DNA of 64,000 nucleotides from Pseudomonadota bacterium (GTDB taxonomy: Bacteria > Pseudomonadota > Gammaproteobacteria > Burkholderiales > Gallionellaceae). The notes beneath the pieces are model-generated. The model searched no databases and was not told the DNA's origin. It was given only the letters and a program-made list of their open reading frames with translations. Shown here piece after piece: positions 1-9,603 of this stretch. The stretch's first letter is position 1, and the number at the start of each line of letters is the position of its first letter. The stretch is taken from contig JAJXVB010000007.1 of assembly GCA_021782365.1 (NCBI GenBank), positions 1-64,000 on the forward strand. The letters are read 5' to 3'. Made by a program: the position numbers and the translations under genes.

Positions 1-26
1 AGGCGCACGACAAGTCTGTTTACTGA
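1..26 (+). CDS. cydB: 3' end of cytochrome bd oxidase subunit II (partial)
   Basis: Only the last seven codons and the TGA stop (24-26) are in the window; the frame starting at base 3 reads AHDKSVY then stop. The assignment rests on position: the stop lies 11 bases before cydX, which normally follows cydAB directly. The fragment itself is too short to identify by sequence. Confidence 0.55.
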
Positions 27-37
27 AGGAGAACGAG

Positions 38-148
38 ATGTGGTATTTCGCGTGGATACTCGGAGTCACCCTGGCCGTGCTGCTGGCCTCCATGGCCGCC
101 ACCATGTGTGACGCAAAAGAATGCGCAGACGATGGCAAAAGAGGCTGA
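38..148 (+). CDS. cydX: Cytochrome bd oxidase small subunit CydX
   Basis: A 36-residue single-span membrane protein that begins MWYFAWILG, the hallmark start of CydX. CydX binds the CydA-CydB quinol oxidase in the inner membrane and stabilises its haems. A hydrophobic helix covers residues 3-23 and a short charged tail follows. The ribosome site AAGGAG lies 7 bases before the ATG. The gene follows the cydB end closely and is followed within a few bases by a persulfide dioxygenase-like gene, suggesting one transcript. Confidence 0.93.
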   Translation: MWYFAWILGVTLAVLLASMAATMCDAKECADDGKRG

Positions 149-150
149 GC

Positions 151-843
151 GTGATCTATTTTCGCCAGCTGTTCGACGTGGAGAGCTCAAGCTACACGTA
201 CCTGCTAGGCGACCTGAAAGGGCACGAGGCCTTGCTGATCGATCCCGTTCTGGAACATATGACGCTTTATCTGTCGCTGCTGGATGAACAGGATCTTGAG
301 CTCTGCTGCGTCTTGGAAACGCACATACATGCCGATCACATCACCTGTGCCGCGCAGCTGCGCGAGCAGACCGGAGCGAGGGTCATGGTGAGTGGGCTTG
401 CGGGCAGCACCTGTGCGGATGTCGAGCTCTCCGATGGCGATGAAGTGCACTTTGGAAGGGAGTCCGTCATGGTGATGGCGACTCCTGGCCATACGTCAGC
501 CTGCATAAGCTATCTGTGGGAAGACAGGCTGTTCACCGGGGATGCATTGCTGATCGGCGCTTGCGGAAGGACTGATCTTCAGGGAGGCGATCCGGGCGCC
601 CTGTATGACAGCATCACGCACAAGATATGGCCTCTGCCTGGCGAGACGCTGATCTATCCGGGGCACGACGATCGGAAGAGGCATGTATCAAGCGTGGAGC
701 AGGAAAGGGAATCGAATCCCATATTGACGGGGAAGAGCCGGGATGAATTCGTCGCCATCATGTCGGGGTTAAGGCCGATTGCGCCACGTTTTTTGGACAG
801 GGCGGTGCATGCGAACCATCGCTGCGGAAACATTTTGATTTGA
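151..843 (+). CDS. Persulfide dioxygenase-like metallo-beta-lactamase-fold protein (ETHE1 family)
   Basis: A 230-residue protein with the metal site of the MBL fold: H58-x-H60-x-D62-H63, H114 (TPGHT), D131 (FTGDALLI) and H172 (YPGHDD). The segment GACGRTDLQGG is typical of ETHE1-type persulfide dioxygenases, which oxidise glutathione persulfide to sulfite in the cytoplasm using mononuclear iron. An upstream ATG at 121 lies inside cydX; the GTG at 151 is preferred because the family homology begins there (MIYFRQLFD). It follows cydX by 2 bases and precedes an SQR-like gene, the usual partner that makes persulfide. Confidence 0.87.
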   Translation: MIYFRQLFDVESSSYTYLLGDLKGHEALLIDPVLEHMTLYLSLLDEQDLELCCVLETHIHADHITCAAQLREQTGARVMVSGLAGSTCADVELSDGDEVHFGRESVMVMATPGHTSACISYLWEDRLFTGDALLIGACGRTDLQGGDPGALYDSITHKIWPLPGETLIYPGHDDRKRHVSSVEQERESNPILTGKSRDEFVAIMSGLRPIAPRFLDRAVHANHRCGNILI

Positions 844-862
844 CTCACTTGAAAGGAATGAA

Positions 863-2320
863 ATGTCGCGAATCGTAATTCTGGGGGCGGGCATTGCAGG
901 TCATACGGCTGCAAGGCATCTGAACAAGCTCCTTTCCAGCCAGCATGAAATCGTCGTTGTATCTCCCAATGCGAAATGGAACTGGATTCCGTCCAACATC
1001 TGGGTGGGCGTGGGACAAATGAACGAGGAACAGGTCACCTTCGATCTGGCACAGGTTTATCGAAAGACGCGCGTGGATTTCCGCCAGGCGCGCGCACTGT
1101 CCATCAATCCGGAAGGAAATGAGGAAATCAGCAGCCCATTCGTCACCGTCGAATACACCCGCCCTGACAGGGCGGGTGAAATGGAAAACATTACATACGA
1201 TTATCTCGTGAATGCCACGGGGCCAAAGCTTAATTTTGCGGCGACAGAGGGGCTGGGGCCTGAGCATGGTCATACCGTGTCTGTCTGCACCGCAAGCCAT
1301 GCGAAGGAGGCAAACGAAAAGCTGCAGGCGCTGATAAGGACCATGAAAGATGGGAAGAACTGCACCATCGTCATCGGCACGGGGCATGGGATGTGCACCT
1401 GCCAGGGAGCGGCCTTCGAGTACATCTACAACGTGGATCACGTGCTGCGCGAGGCCGGAGTGCGCGAGAGGGCGCGCATCATCTGGATCAGCAACGAATA
1501 CGAGCTTGGTGATTTCGGGATGGGCGGGGTTCATATCGAGCGCGGCGGCTACATCACCAATGGCAAGACTTTCGCGGAATCCCTGATGGTGGAGCGCGGC
1601 ATAGAATGGATCACGCGCGCCCACGTGAAAAAGGTCGAGGCAGGAAAGATCCATTACGAAACCCTGGACGGGACTTTCCACGAACAGGAGTTCGACTTTT
1701 CGATGCTGATCCCGCCATTTGCAGGCGTGGGGCTAAAGGCTTATGATAAATCGGGTGTCGATATCACGAGTCAGCTCTTTGCGCCGAACGGCTTCATGAA
1801 GGTGGATGCGGACTACACGCAGAAGCCTTATTCGGAATGGAGTGCAAAGGACTGGCCCAGGACCTATCAGACACTTGCTTACCGAAACATATTTGCTGTC
1901 GGCATTGCATTTGCGACACCGCATCTGATCAGCAAGCCGATGCAGAGTGCGAACGGGACGCCCATCAATCCGACGGCACCGAGAACAGGCATGCCTTCGG
2001 CAGCGATGGCGATGGCTGTAGCGAAGAGCATCAGCGACATGGTGAATGGCGCGGCTGAGCCTACTCATACCGCGTCGATGGCGGAAATGGGGGCGGCCTG
2101 CGTCGCATCGACCGGTGCCAATTTTTTCAGGGGGACGGCCGCCACGATGACGGTTTTTCCGGTTGTGCCGAATTATGAGAAGTATCCGGATTACGGCCGC
2201 GACATGGGTCTGACCTTTGGCGAAATCGGCCTTGCCGGGCACTGGATGAAGCACATGCTGCACCATGCGTTTATATATCAGGCCAAGATGAATCCGGGCT
2301 GGTCGCTCATCCCGGACTGA
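863..2320 (+). CDS. Sulfide:quinone oxidoreductase-like FAD protein
   Basis: A 485-residue flavoprotein. The N-terminal GAGIAGHTAARHL (8-20) is a dinucleotide-binding motif, and NATGPKLNF (117-125) is the second nucleotide-binding strand of this fold. Cys142 (SVCTASHA), Cys178 and Cys180 (GMCTCQGAAFE) and a late Cys in MGAACVAS match the spacing of redox cysteines in SQR enzymes, which oxidise sulfide and reduce membrane quinone. The C-terminal stretch rich in H, M, F and W (about 455-485) could attach the protein to the membrane. Start ATG with GAAAGGA 7 bases upstream. It may be a type III-like SQR; substrate is inferred from context with the preceding persulfide dioxygenase. Confidence 0.8.
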   Translation: MSRIVILGAGIAGHTAARHLNKLLSSQHEIVVVSPNAKWNWIPSNIWVGVGQMNEEQVTFDLAQVYRKTRVDFRQARALSINPEGNEEISSPFVTVEYTRPDRAGEMENITYDYLVNATGPKLNFAATEGLGPEHGHTVSVCTASHAKEANEKLQALIRTMKDGKNCTIVIGTGHGMCTCQGAAFEYIYNVDHVLREAGVRERARIIWISNEYELGDFGMGGVHIERGGYITNGKTFAESLMVERGIEWITRAHVKKVEAGKIHYETLDGTFHEQEFDFSMLIPPFAGVGLKAYDKSGVDITSQLFAPNGFMKVDADYTQKPYSEWSAKDWPRTYQTLAYRNIFAVGIAFATPHLISKPMQSANGTPINPTAPRTGMPSAAMAMAVAKSISDMVNGAAEPTHTASMAEMGAACVASTGANFFRGTAATMTVFPVVPNYEKYPDYGRDMGLTFGEIGLAGHWMKHMLHHAFIYQAKMNPGWSLIPD

Positions 2321-2337
2321 TTTTTCAGGAGCAGAAG

Positions 2338-2490
2338 ATGGCAAATAGAGAACCATACCAACAAGCTTATTACCCTCCGGCGCCGACCGGATTCACGCGT
2401 CGCATGAGGACATCGCTGCTGTGGCAGTCGATGCGCTTCATCGTGATCAATTTCAAGATGCTCAAACTGATCCTGAAGTCGCATCATTGA
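2338..2490 (+). CDS. Small basic hypothetical protein (50 residues)
   Basis: A short ORF with ribosome site AGGAGCAG before the ATG and 17 bases after the SQR-like gene. The N-terminus is Tyr/Pro rich (residues 6-18), followed by RRMR and an amphipathic or hydrophobic basic half (about 25-48) ending in His-His. No family is recognised. Tight spacing to the SQR-like gene upstream and to the TolC-like gene 14 bases downstream suggests translation from the same mRNA. A peripheral membrane role is a guess. Confidence 0.6.
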   Translation: MANREPYQQAYYPPAPTGFTRRMRTSLLWQSMRFIVINFKMLKLILKSHH

Positions 2491-2504
2491 GGAAGAAGGA
2501 GGCA

Positions 2505-3875
2505 ATGATGCGACTCTACGGATTGCGTGCAATCACGATTGCCCTGATGTTGTCAGCGTCGGTCAGCTATGCTGCCGACCTGCAGCAATGCGTCGACATC
2601 GCCTTGCGCCAGAATCCGGATATCAAGGCGAGCGAGGCGCAGATCGAGCAGGCGCAGGCTGCATTGACACAGGCAAAGGGCGGGCGCTGGCCGAAGCTTA
2701 CTGCGTCGGTCACCGGCACACGCACCAATGATGCGCTGAATGCGTTCGGCCTGAAGCTTGAACAGCGGGGTGCCACATTCAATGACTTCGGCGCAGGGCA
2801 GTTCACGGGCCCTTCCGCCCTGGGCGTGGCTCCCACCAATCTCAACTATCCCGGAACAGTCACGAACTACAACACGCGCCTCGAGCTGCAGATACCGCTC
2901 TATAACGGGGGGTTGATTTCCGGCTATATCGATCAGGCGCACAGCTTTGTCAAGGCGGCCCAGTCAGGGGACAGGGCTGCCCGCCAGCAGGTCGTGTTCC
3001 GCGTGATACAGGCTTATCAGGGCGTGCATGCGGCGCAAAGCTATGTCAAGGTGGCGGAGCAGGCGGTGGCGACTGCGGAAGCCTTTGTCAAGACCACGCG
3101 CAACCTGATGAATCAGGGCATCGTGGTCAGAAGCGATCTGCTTTTTGCAGAGGTGAATCTCTCCGATATGAAGGTCAAGCTTGAGGAGGCAAAGCGCGCT
3201 GAAGCCGCTGCGATGGATCAGTTGCATCTCTTGCTCGGCATGTCTCTCGATGAGCCGCTTGAAATAGGTCCAGACTATCTGCCGGGACCCGTGAAAGGGA
3301 ACATCGTGCAGCTGCAGAATGATGCCGCTGCAATAAATCCGGGCATCAATGCGCTGCGCAGCCAGATTGCCGCGGCAAAAGACGGGGTGAATGTTGCGCG
3401 CGCAGATCTCTATCCGCATTTCAATGCGGTGGTGAGACAGGACTGGAATGCGCCCACGCTGCAGCAGACCGCTCCTTCCTATACGCTGGCGGGGGTGCTT
3501 TCCTGGCAGGTGCTCGATTTCGGCGTGATCAAGGGGGCGGTCGGGCGTGCGGAGGCGGCTCGCATGGAACTTGAGGCGAAGCTAAAGGCTGCCGAAGACG
3601 GTGTCCGTTTCCATGTGGCTGATGCATGGCGCGGCGCTCAGGAGGCCGAGTCGCGCGTGAATGCGCGCACCGATGCAGTGGCGCAGGCTGAAGAGGCTGA
3701 GCGCCTGATTGCTAAACGATATGAGAATGGCGTGACGACCATGGTCGAAGTGATGGCGGCCGAGACGCAGCTCGACAAGGCGCGCGCAGACCAGGTGGCC
3801 GCGCGCTACCAGTTGACCGTGCAGCGTTCCGCATTGCTTCTCGCGGTGGGAAAACTGGATGGTGGCCAATTATGA
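2505..3875 (+). CDS. TolC-family outer membrane efflux protein
   Basis: A 456-residue secreted protein with a signal peptide ending SVSYA and the internally repeated helical architecture of outer membrane efflux proteins (for example ADLQQCVDIALRQNPDI at the mature start and the second-half repeat). It would form the trimeric exit duct of the RND pump encoded just downstream. The ATG at 2505 is chosen because AAGAAGGAGG lies just before it and a signal peptide follows; upstream in-frame codons lack both. Confidence 0.92.
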   Translation: MMRLYGLRAITIALMLSASVSYAADLQQCVDIALRQNPDIKASEAQIEQAQAALTQAKGGRWPKLTASVTGTRTNDALNAFGLKLEQRGATFNDFGAGQFTGPSALGVAPTNLNYPGTVTNYNTRLELQIPLYNGGLISGYIDQAHSFVKAAQSGDRAARQQVVFRVIQAYQGVHAAQSYVKVAEQAVATAEAFVKTTRNLMNQGIVVRSDLLFAEVNLSDMKVKLEEAKRAEAAAMDQLHLLLGMSLDEPLEIGPDYLPGPVKGNIVQLQNDAAAINPGINALRSQIAAAKDGVNVARADLYPHFNAVVRQDWNAPTLQQTAPSYTLAGVLSWQVLDFGVIKGAVGRAEAARMELEAKLKAAEDGVRFHVADAWRGAQEAESRVNARTDAVAQAEEAERLIAKRYENGVTTMVEVMAAETQLDKARADQVAARYQLTVQRSALLLAVGKLDGGQL

Positions 3876-3892
3876 GAGCAGGGAGAAGAAGC

Positions 3893-4960
3893 ATGAAAGT
3901 GTCCACGGGCGCGATGGCGATGTTCGTTTTGCTGGCCGGATGCCACTCCGGTGACAAGGGCGTTTCGGATTCCAGTTCGAAGACCGTGGAGGTCAGCGCG
4001 ATCACATTGAACAAAGACGAGATCACCATGTACGATGCTGCGCCAGGCACGGTCGTATCCGAGCAGCAGATTCAGGTGGCCTCGAGACTGATGGGCTACA
4101 TACGCGAGATGTCTGTCCATGAAGGCGATGCGGTGAAGGCGGGGCAACTGCTATTCACGATAGACCCGACGGATATCGAAGGCCAGGTGTCCCAGGCCAA
4201 GGCCGGACTTGCTCAGGCAGAGGCTGCGCTTAACGATGCCAAGGCCGACTTCGAGCGCTTTTCGAATCTGTACAAGGACGAGTCGATACCCAAGCAGCAG
4301 TTCGACAAGGTGAAGCTGCAATATAGCGTCGCGCAGAGCCAGGAGAGAGCGGCGCGCGCAGGGTTGGAGACCGCGCAGGCCCAGCTGCGTTATGCAGAGG
4401 TGCGCTCCCCGATAGACGGGATCGTCACGCAGAAGATGGCATCGAAGGGGGATCTCGCATCCCCGGGGCGTCCCGTCCTCGTCGTCGAAAATCAGCAGAA
4501 GTTGATGGTGCAGACGATGGTGAGCGATGAGACATATGCGCATCTCAAGATGGGCGGGAGCGCGCTGATAGAGATAGGCGGCAGCAAATACAAGGGCGTG
4601 ATCTCGAGGCTGGTCGCAGCCTCGGATGCGATGTCGCACACCCATCTCGTCAAGCTCGAAGTGCCGGATGCGAAGGGGCTGGTGAGTGGCTCATTCGCGC
4701 GCGTCAGCTTCGATGTGGGAGTGCGCGAGGGCATCCTCGTTCCCCAGTCCGCAATCCTCGAGCGCGCAGGCATCACAGGCGTATTCGTGGTGGATGAAAA
4801 GGGAATCGCCAGCTACCGCATGGTGAGGAAGGGCGTTGAGCAGGACGGCATGGTCGCGATAGAGGCAGGGCTCAATCCAGGCGAAAAGGTTGTCGTCGCC
4901 AAGGCGGGTGAACTCGACTCGGGCGACAAAGTGACGCTCACGGAAGGCCGTCCACAATGA
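3893..4960 (+). CDS. RND efflux periplasmic adaptor lipoprotein (HlyD/AcrA family)
   Basis: A 355-residue adaptor linking the inner membrane pump and the TolC-like duct. The lipobox LLAGC near residue 17 predicts a lipid-anchored protein. Barrel-sandwich segments flank an Ala/Gln/Glu-rich coiled-coil hairpin (about residues 85-160), followed by the beta-barrel domain. Two starts are possible: ATG 3872, overlapping the previous stop, and ATG 3893, with GGAGAA 7 bases upstream; the latter is preferred. The stop overlaps the next gene. Confidence 0.9.
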   Translation: MKVSTGAMAMFVLLAGCHSGDKGVSDSSSKTVEVSAITLNKDEITMYDAAPGTVVSEQQIQVASRLMGYIREMSVHEGDAVKAGQLLFTIDPTDIEGQVSQAKAGLAQAEAALNDAKADFERFSNLYKDESIPKQQFDKVKLQYSVAQSQERAARAGLETAQAQLRYAEVRSPIDGIVTQKMASKGDLASPGRPVLVVENQQKLMVQTMVSDETYAHLKMGGSALIEIGGSKYKGVISRLVAASDAMSHTHLVKLEVPDAKGLVSGSFARVSFDVGVREGILVPQSAILERAGITGVFVVDEKGIASYRMVRKGVEQDGMVAIEAGLNPGEKVVVAKAGELDSGDKVTLTEGRPQ

Positions 4961-7900
4961 GCGAAATCAGGCAGACCATGAACATCGCAGGGCGCCTCGC
5001 CAAGGGCTTCCTGCTGTCAAAGATCACCGCGATGATCATGCTCGCCATCACGCTGGTGGGGCTTGTCGCGATGATGGTCACCCCGCGCGAATACAATCCG
5101 CAGATCGTGGTGCCCGCGGCCAACATCATCGTCGCCAAGCCGGGTGCCACGGCGTCGGAAGTGGAGAACATGGTCGTCAAGCCGCTCGAGGCGATCATGA
5201 ATGCGCAGTCCGGCGTCAAGCACACCTTCGGCTATGCGGTGAACGACTTTGGCGTCGTGACCGTGCAGTTCGACGTGGGGCAGGATCAGGAAAAGAGCCT
5301 GGTCAAGCTCTACAACCAGCTGATGCAGAACATGGATCGCATGCCGCCTGGCGCGATGCAGCCGATCGTGAAGCCCATCAACGTCGACGATGTGCCTATC
5401 ATGACGCTGACGCTAGCTTCCAAAAAGCAGAGCGACTTCGAGTTGCGCTATGTCGCAGAGCGCGTGCTGGAGCAGCTAAGGAACATACCGGGCGTGTCCT
5501 TCACGGAAATCACGGGGGGCCATCCGAGAGCAGTGAGCATAAACATCGATCCGCAGAAGCTTGCTGCTTCCGGCCTGTCTCTCGACCAGGTGGACCGCAT
5601 GCTGGGTGCGACCAATATGTCCATGCCTTCAGGCGATCTGGTTGACGGCAACAAGAACATCCCGCTGCGCTTCAACGGATTTTTGAGCAGCGTCAAGGAT
5701 GTCGGCAATGTCGTGCTCGGCGCACCCCAGGGCCGTCCGGTCTTTCTCAAGGATGTCGCGACCATAGTGGACGGCCCCGCCGAAACGGACTCCTCCTCGC
5801 ATTTCGCCTTCGGTCCTGCAAAGGAGCATCCCGCATTCCGCGGAGACGCGCCTGCGGTGACGATCGCGATCGCAAAGAAGGCGGGCACGAACGCGGTCGT
5901 GGTCGCCAATGCGGTGCTTGCAAAGCTCGAGACACTGAAGCATGAGGCGATCCCAGGGGATGTGAGCGTGTCGGTCACCCGCGATGACGGTGCGAAGGCG
6001 AACGATGCGGTGAATACGCTGGTCGAGCATCTGGGCATTGCGATCGCCTCTGTGGTCGTCGTGCTTCTTTTCTTCCTCGGATGGAGAGAGGCGGCCATCG
6101 TGACCCTGACGGTGCCGCTCATCTTGTTCGTGGTGCTGACGGTAGGACTGATCGCCGGGCAGACGATGAACCGGATCACGCTTTTTGCATTGATATTGTC
6201 TCTGGGGTTGCTCGTGGATGCCGCGATCGTGGTGGTCGAGAACATTCACCGCCACCTGCATCACGGAGGTGCGGCCGATTTCAAGGAGGCTCTCGTTCAG
6301 GCAACAAACGAGATAGGCAACCCGACCAATGTCGCGACGATTGCGGTGATACTGGCGTTCATCCCGATGGCCTTCGTCACCGGCATGATGGGCCCCTTCA
6401 TGCAGCCCATCCCTTTCAATGTGCCGGTCGCGATGGTGGCCTCATTGATCATCGCCTACATGGTGGTCCCCTGGGCGGCTTACCGCATGCTGAAGGGAAA
6501 GGCGCTGGCTCAACTTGAAAAGACGCCGACTCTGGAGGAGCGAGACGCGAAGCCTCAGGACATTCTGCATCGCACCTATGTCAGCGTGATCACGCCGCTG
6601 CTGCACGACGGGCGACGCCGCAACAGGCTGTTCCTGATCGTGGCAGTGCTGCTGACGCTGGCGATGCTTCAGCCTCTCTGGCAGTTCGTCCGGCCGTCAG
6701 GCATGAATGGTCCGTTGAGCATGCTGGGGGTTGAGCTCAAGATGCTGCCCAACGACAACACCAATACCTTCCTGCTCGAAATCGACACGCCTGCCGGGAC
6801 GGCCCTGGCGCGCACGGATAAAGTCGCGCGAGCGGTCGGGACTGTGCTTTCACATACCGACCATGTCGTCGATTACCAGACTTACCTTGGCGTTCCCGCT
6901 ACGGTGGATTTTGCGGCGCTGGTGCGCGGAGACATCGTGAAGAGAGGGACGAACCTCGCGCAGATCCGCGTGAACCTTCAGGACAAGCACGACCGCAGTG
7001 CGAGCTCTCACGAGATCGTGTCCAAGCTCGACATGGCGCTGATGCCCTTGAGGAAGGTTTATCCTGACACGAAGATCAAGATATACGAGACGCCGCCTGG
7101 TCCCCCGGTTCAGTCCCAGATACTGGCAGAGCTCTATGGTCCTGATTATGACAAGCTGCGCCAGGCGGCGCGCGAGGTCAATGCGGGTTTTGATCAGGTA
7201 TATGGCATGATCAATGCGGACAATTCCGTGACGACCTCGGTCGACAGCTATGAGATTCATGTCGATGCAGAAAAGGCAGCACTCGCTGGCATCGCGCCTG
7301 CGCAGGTCGCGAAGCTGATACACGATTATCTGAGCGGTTTTTCAGTAGGCTCATTGCATGTCGATTCGGCAAGAGAACCGATCAGCCTGACCGTGCGCTT
7401 GCCCATCACGGAACGGCAAACGCCAAACCAGATACTCTCGCTGACCATAGCCAACGCAGCAGGGCAGCAGGTTCCCTTGTCATCCATCGCAACGCTCAAT
7501 CGTGTTGTCGCTGCAAAGCCCATCTATGACCGGGATCAGCATCAGACGGTGATGGTGGGCGGAGAGCTCTTGCGTTCCAGCCCTGTCTATGCGGTGCTTG
7601 CTCTGGACAAGATGTTTGATGGCAAGAAGATTGCCGGGGAAAACTTCACGACCGCAAACCTGGGCTTCAACGATGCGCAGCCCAAGGACATCAAGGGCTA
7701 TCAGATCCTCTGGGGCGGCGAGATGAGACTCACGCTGGATGTTTTCCGCGATCTCGGCAGCGCCTTCATCGTCGCCCTTGTGCTGATCTATCTCGTGCTG
7801 GTCGGGTACTACAAATCCTTCATGATTCCGCTTATCGTGATGGGCGCGATTCCGCTGACGCTGGTCGGCGTTTTCCCCGGTCACTGGCTCACGAACCAGG

Positions 7901-8226
7901 CATTCACGGCGACCTCCATGATAGGCGTGATCGCGCTGGCAGGCATCGTCGTGAGGAACTCGCTGCTGCTGATAGACTTCATCATCGAGTACGAGGCGCG
8001 CGGCTACAGCCTGAAGGATGCCGTGATCGAGGCAGGCGCGATCCGTTTCAGGCCGATACTGCTTACCGCCCTGGCGATCATACTTGGCTCTGCGATCATG
8101 ATCACGGACCCGGTGTTCGGCGGCCTTGCAGTCTCGCTGATATTCGGCACCTTTGCCTCCACCGCGCTGACGCTGCTCGTGATACCGCTGCTCTACTTCC
8201 TGTGGAAGCGGAATCAGGTCAGTTAG
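4957..8226 (+). CDS. RND-superfamily efflux permease
   Basis: A 1089-residue inner membrane proton-driven exporter with the standard duplicated layout of membrane helices and two large periplasmic loops. The helix-4 motif reads GLLVDAAIVVVENI: one Asp followed by Ala, as in CusA-like heavy-metal exporters, rather than the double Asp of AcrB. The start ATG overlaps the adaptor stop by 4 bases (ATGA), so the three genes are translationally linked. Substrate unknown; the link to the sulfide genes upstream is by position only. Confidence 0.92.
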   Translation: MSEIRQTMNIAGRLAKGFLLSKITAMIMLAITLVGLVAMMVTPREYNPQIVVPAANIIVAKPGATASEVENMVVKPLEAIMNAQSGVKHTFGYAVNDFGVVTVQFDVGQDQEKSLVKLYNQLMQNMDRMPPGAMQPIVKPINVDDVPIMTLTLASKKQSDFELRYVAERVLEQLRNIPGVSFTEITGGHPRAVSINIDPQKLAASGLSLDQVDRMLGATNMSMPSGDLVDGNKNIPLRFNGFLSSVKDVGNVVLGAPQGRPVFLKDVATIVDGPAETDSSSHFAFGPAKEHPAFRGDAPAVTIAIAKKAGTNAVVVANAVLAKLETLKHEAIPGDVSVSVTRDDGAKANDAVNTLVEHLGIAIASVVVVLLFFLGWREAAIVTLTVPLILFVVLTVGLIAGQTMNRITLFALILSLGLLVDAAIVVVENIHRHLHHGGAADFKEALVQATNEIGNPTNVATIAVILAFIPMAFVTGMMGPFMQPIPFNVPVAMVASLIIAYMVVPWAAYRMLKGKALAQLEKTPTLEERDAKPQDILHRTYVSVITPLLHDGRRRNRLFLIVAVLLTLAMLQPLWQFVRPSGMNGPLSMLGVELKMLPNDNTNTFLLEIDTPAGTALARTDKVARAVGTVLSHTDHVVDYQTYLGVPATVDFAALVRGDIVKRGTNLAQIRVNLQDKHDRSASSHEIVSKLDMALMPLRKVYPDTKIKIYETPPGPPVQSQILAELYGPDYDKLRQAAREVNAGFDQVYGMINADNSVTTSVDSYEIHVDAEKAALAGIAPAQVAKLIHDYLSGFSVGSLHVDSAREPISLTVRLPITERQTPNQILSLTIANAAGQQVPLSSIATLNRVVAAKPIYDRDQHQTVMVGGELLRSSPVYAVLALDKMFDGKKIAGENFTTANLGFNDAQPKDIKGYQILWGGEMRLTLDVFRDLGSAFIVALVLIYLVLVGYYKSFMIPLIVMGAIPLTLVGVFPGHWLTNQAFTATSMIGVIALAGIVVRNSLLLIDFIIEYEARGYSLKDAVIEAGAIRFRPILLTALAIILGSAIMITDPVFGGLAVSLIFGTFASTALTLLVIPLLYFLWKRNQVS

Positions 8227-8235
8227 CCATGATCC

Positions 8236-9468
8236 TTATTCCTGCTGCTTTGCCTTGCCAGTGAGGTGAGCGTAGGTGCGCTCAGCCCAGCTATGCTGGT
8301 AGACCATCACCAAAAGTGCGGTGAGCGTGATGCTGAAGAGTACGACCATGTAGGTGGTCTCGCGTATCACCTCGCCTCCTTGTACGCCGTAATGCAAGGG
8401 GAGGGCGGCAAGCACGGCAGCTGCCAGTCCCTTGGGGGCCATCATCGATGAGAGCGCGGTGTCGCGCGGGCTGTATTCGGGATTGCTGAAGACGAAGCGG
8501 GTAAGCACGATGCGCATCGCATAGATCGCGAGCACGATTGCGATGGCGGTCAGTTCGATCTTGACCGCCCCGAAATGGACGGATATGCCGAGGTAGACGA
8601 AGAAGTAGGTCTTGAGCAAAAAAACCGCTTCCCTGTAGAAGATCAGATCCACTTCGTTCAGTGGCACGATGTTCCGGTCTATGCTGGGGATGCGGTTGAG
8701 CTTGAATTTTTCGAAATTGGTCAGCGTGATGCCGAGCGCTAACGATGCGATCGCCCCGGAAAATCCGAGCCCTTCTGTCGCGCCGTACACGATGAACACG
8801 AAGGCGAGCGTCGATGAGATTGTGTTGGGGAAGTCGCGTATCTTGCCCAGTACCAGCAGCCACCCTATGCCGCCCAGCACGCCGATCACGGCCGCGAATA
8901 CCATCGCGGAGAGCACGCTGCCGATCAGATGCCCTGCGCCTACTCCTCCCTGTGTATGCACCTGCAACAGGGCGAACACCCCGATGATGCTCAATACGTC
9001 TGTCAGCGCGGATTCCAGAACGAGCACGGTGGCAGGCTTCTCTGATATGCCAAGCGCCTTGACCATGGGGATGACAACGGCAGGAGAAGTACTGCCCAGC
9101 GTGAAGCCCAGAAGAGCGGAAGCCAGTACCGACAAATTCAGCGCATAGTAACCTATCAGTGCTGCGATGACCGTCGTCAGGACAAAACAGCCCAAGGCCA
9201 GTTTTCCGGTTGATGCGAGCGATTTTCCGAGCACTCTCATGTCCAGCGTGGTGCCGCCTTCGAACAAGATGACCACCAGCGCGATGGTTGCGAAAAGCGA
9301 ACCAACTTTACCGAAATCGGCGGGAGATACGAACCCAAGCAAAGGTCCCAGCACGATGCCGACGACGACCAGAACGAGCACGTCGGGTATGTTAGTCTTG
9401 CTGAACTGCAGGGACAGGAAATGAGCGAAAAAAACCATCAGTCCGATGAACAGTATCGTCGTGGACAT
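8236..9468 (-). CDS. Cation:proton antiporter (CPA family)
   Basis: A 410-residue polytopic membrane protein with about 12 hydrophobic helices and family motifs FEGGTTLD, LGSTSPAVVIP and LVLESALTDVLSI, as in NhaP/KefB-type Na+ or K+/H+ exchangers. There is no C-terminal nucleotide-binding (TrkA-N) domain. A GTG at 9474 gives a 412-residue version; the ATG at 9468 is preferred since AGAGGTG precedes it. The gene converges with the RND operon with only 9 bases between the stops. Confidence 0.88.
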   Translation of the reverse strand: MSTTILFIGLMVFFAHFLSLQFSKTNIPDVLVLVVVGIVLGPLLGFVSPADFGKVGSLFATIALVVILFEGGTTLDMRVLGKSLASTGKLALGCFVLTTVIAALIGYYALNLSVLASALLGFTLGSTSPAVVIPMVKALGISEKPATVLVLESALTDVLSIIGVFALLQVHTQGGVGAGHLIGSVLSAMVFAAVIGVLGGIGWLLVLGKIRDFPNTISSTLAFVFIVYGATEGLGFSGAIASLALGITLTNFEKFKLNRIPSIDRNIVPLNEVDLIFYREAVFLLKTYFFVYLGISVHFGAVKIELTAIAIVLAIYAMRIVLTRFVFSNPEYSPRDTALSSMMAPKGLAAAVLAALPLHYGVQGGEVIRETTYMVVLFSITLTALLVMVYQHSWAERTYAHLTGKAKQQE

Positions 9469-9554
9469 ATGCACCTCTGTTTGACGGGCTGCCCATTATA
9501 CCTGACGATTGTTTCAGCTATGCTAAAGGGCAGGGAAGCGGCGCTTGATGTGGA

Positions 9555-9584
9555 AATAAAAAAGGCGACCATATGGTCGCCTTT
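9555..9584 (-). terminator. Rho-independent terminator of the small cytochrome c gene
   Basis: A perfect 24-base palindrome (9561-9584; half site AAAGGCGACCAT) is followed on the minus strand by a T-rich run (complement of 9555-9563), 20 bases past the cytochrome stop. Confidence 0.85.
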
Positions 9585-9603
9585 GATAGGGCTAAGAAAC
9601 GCC

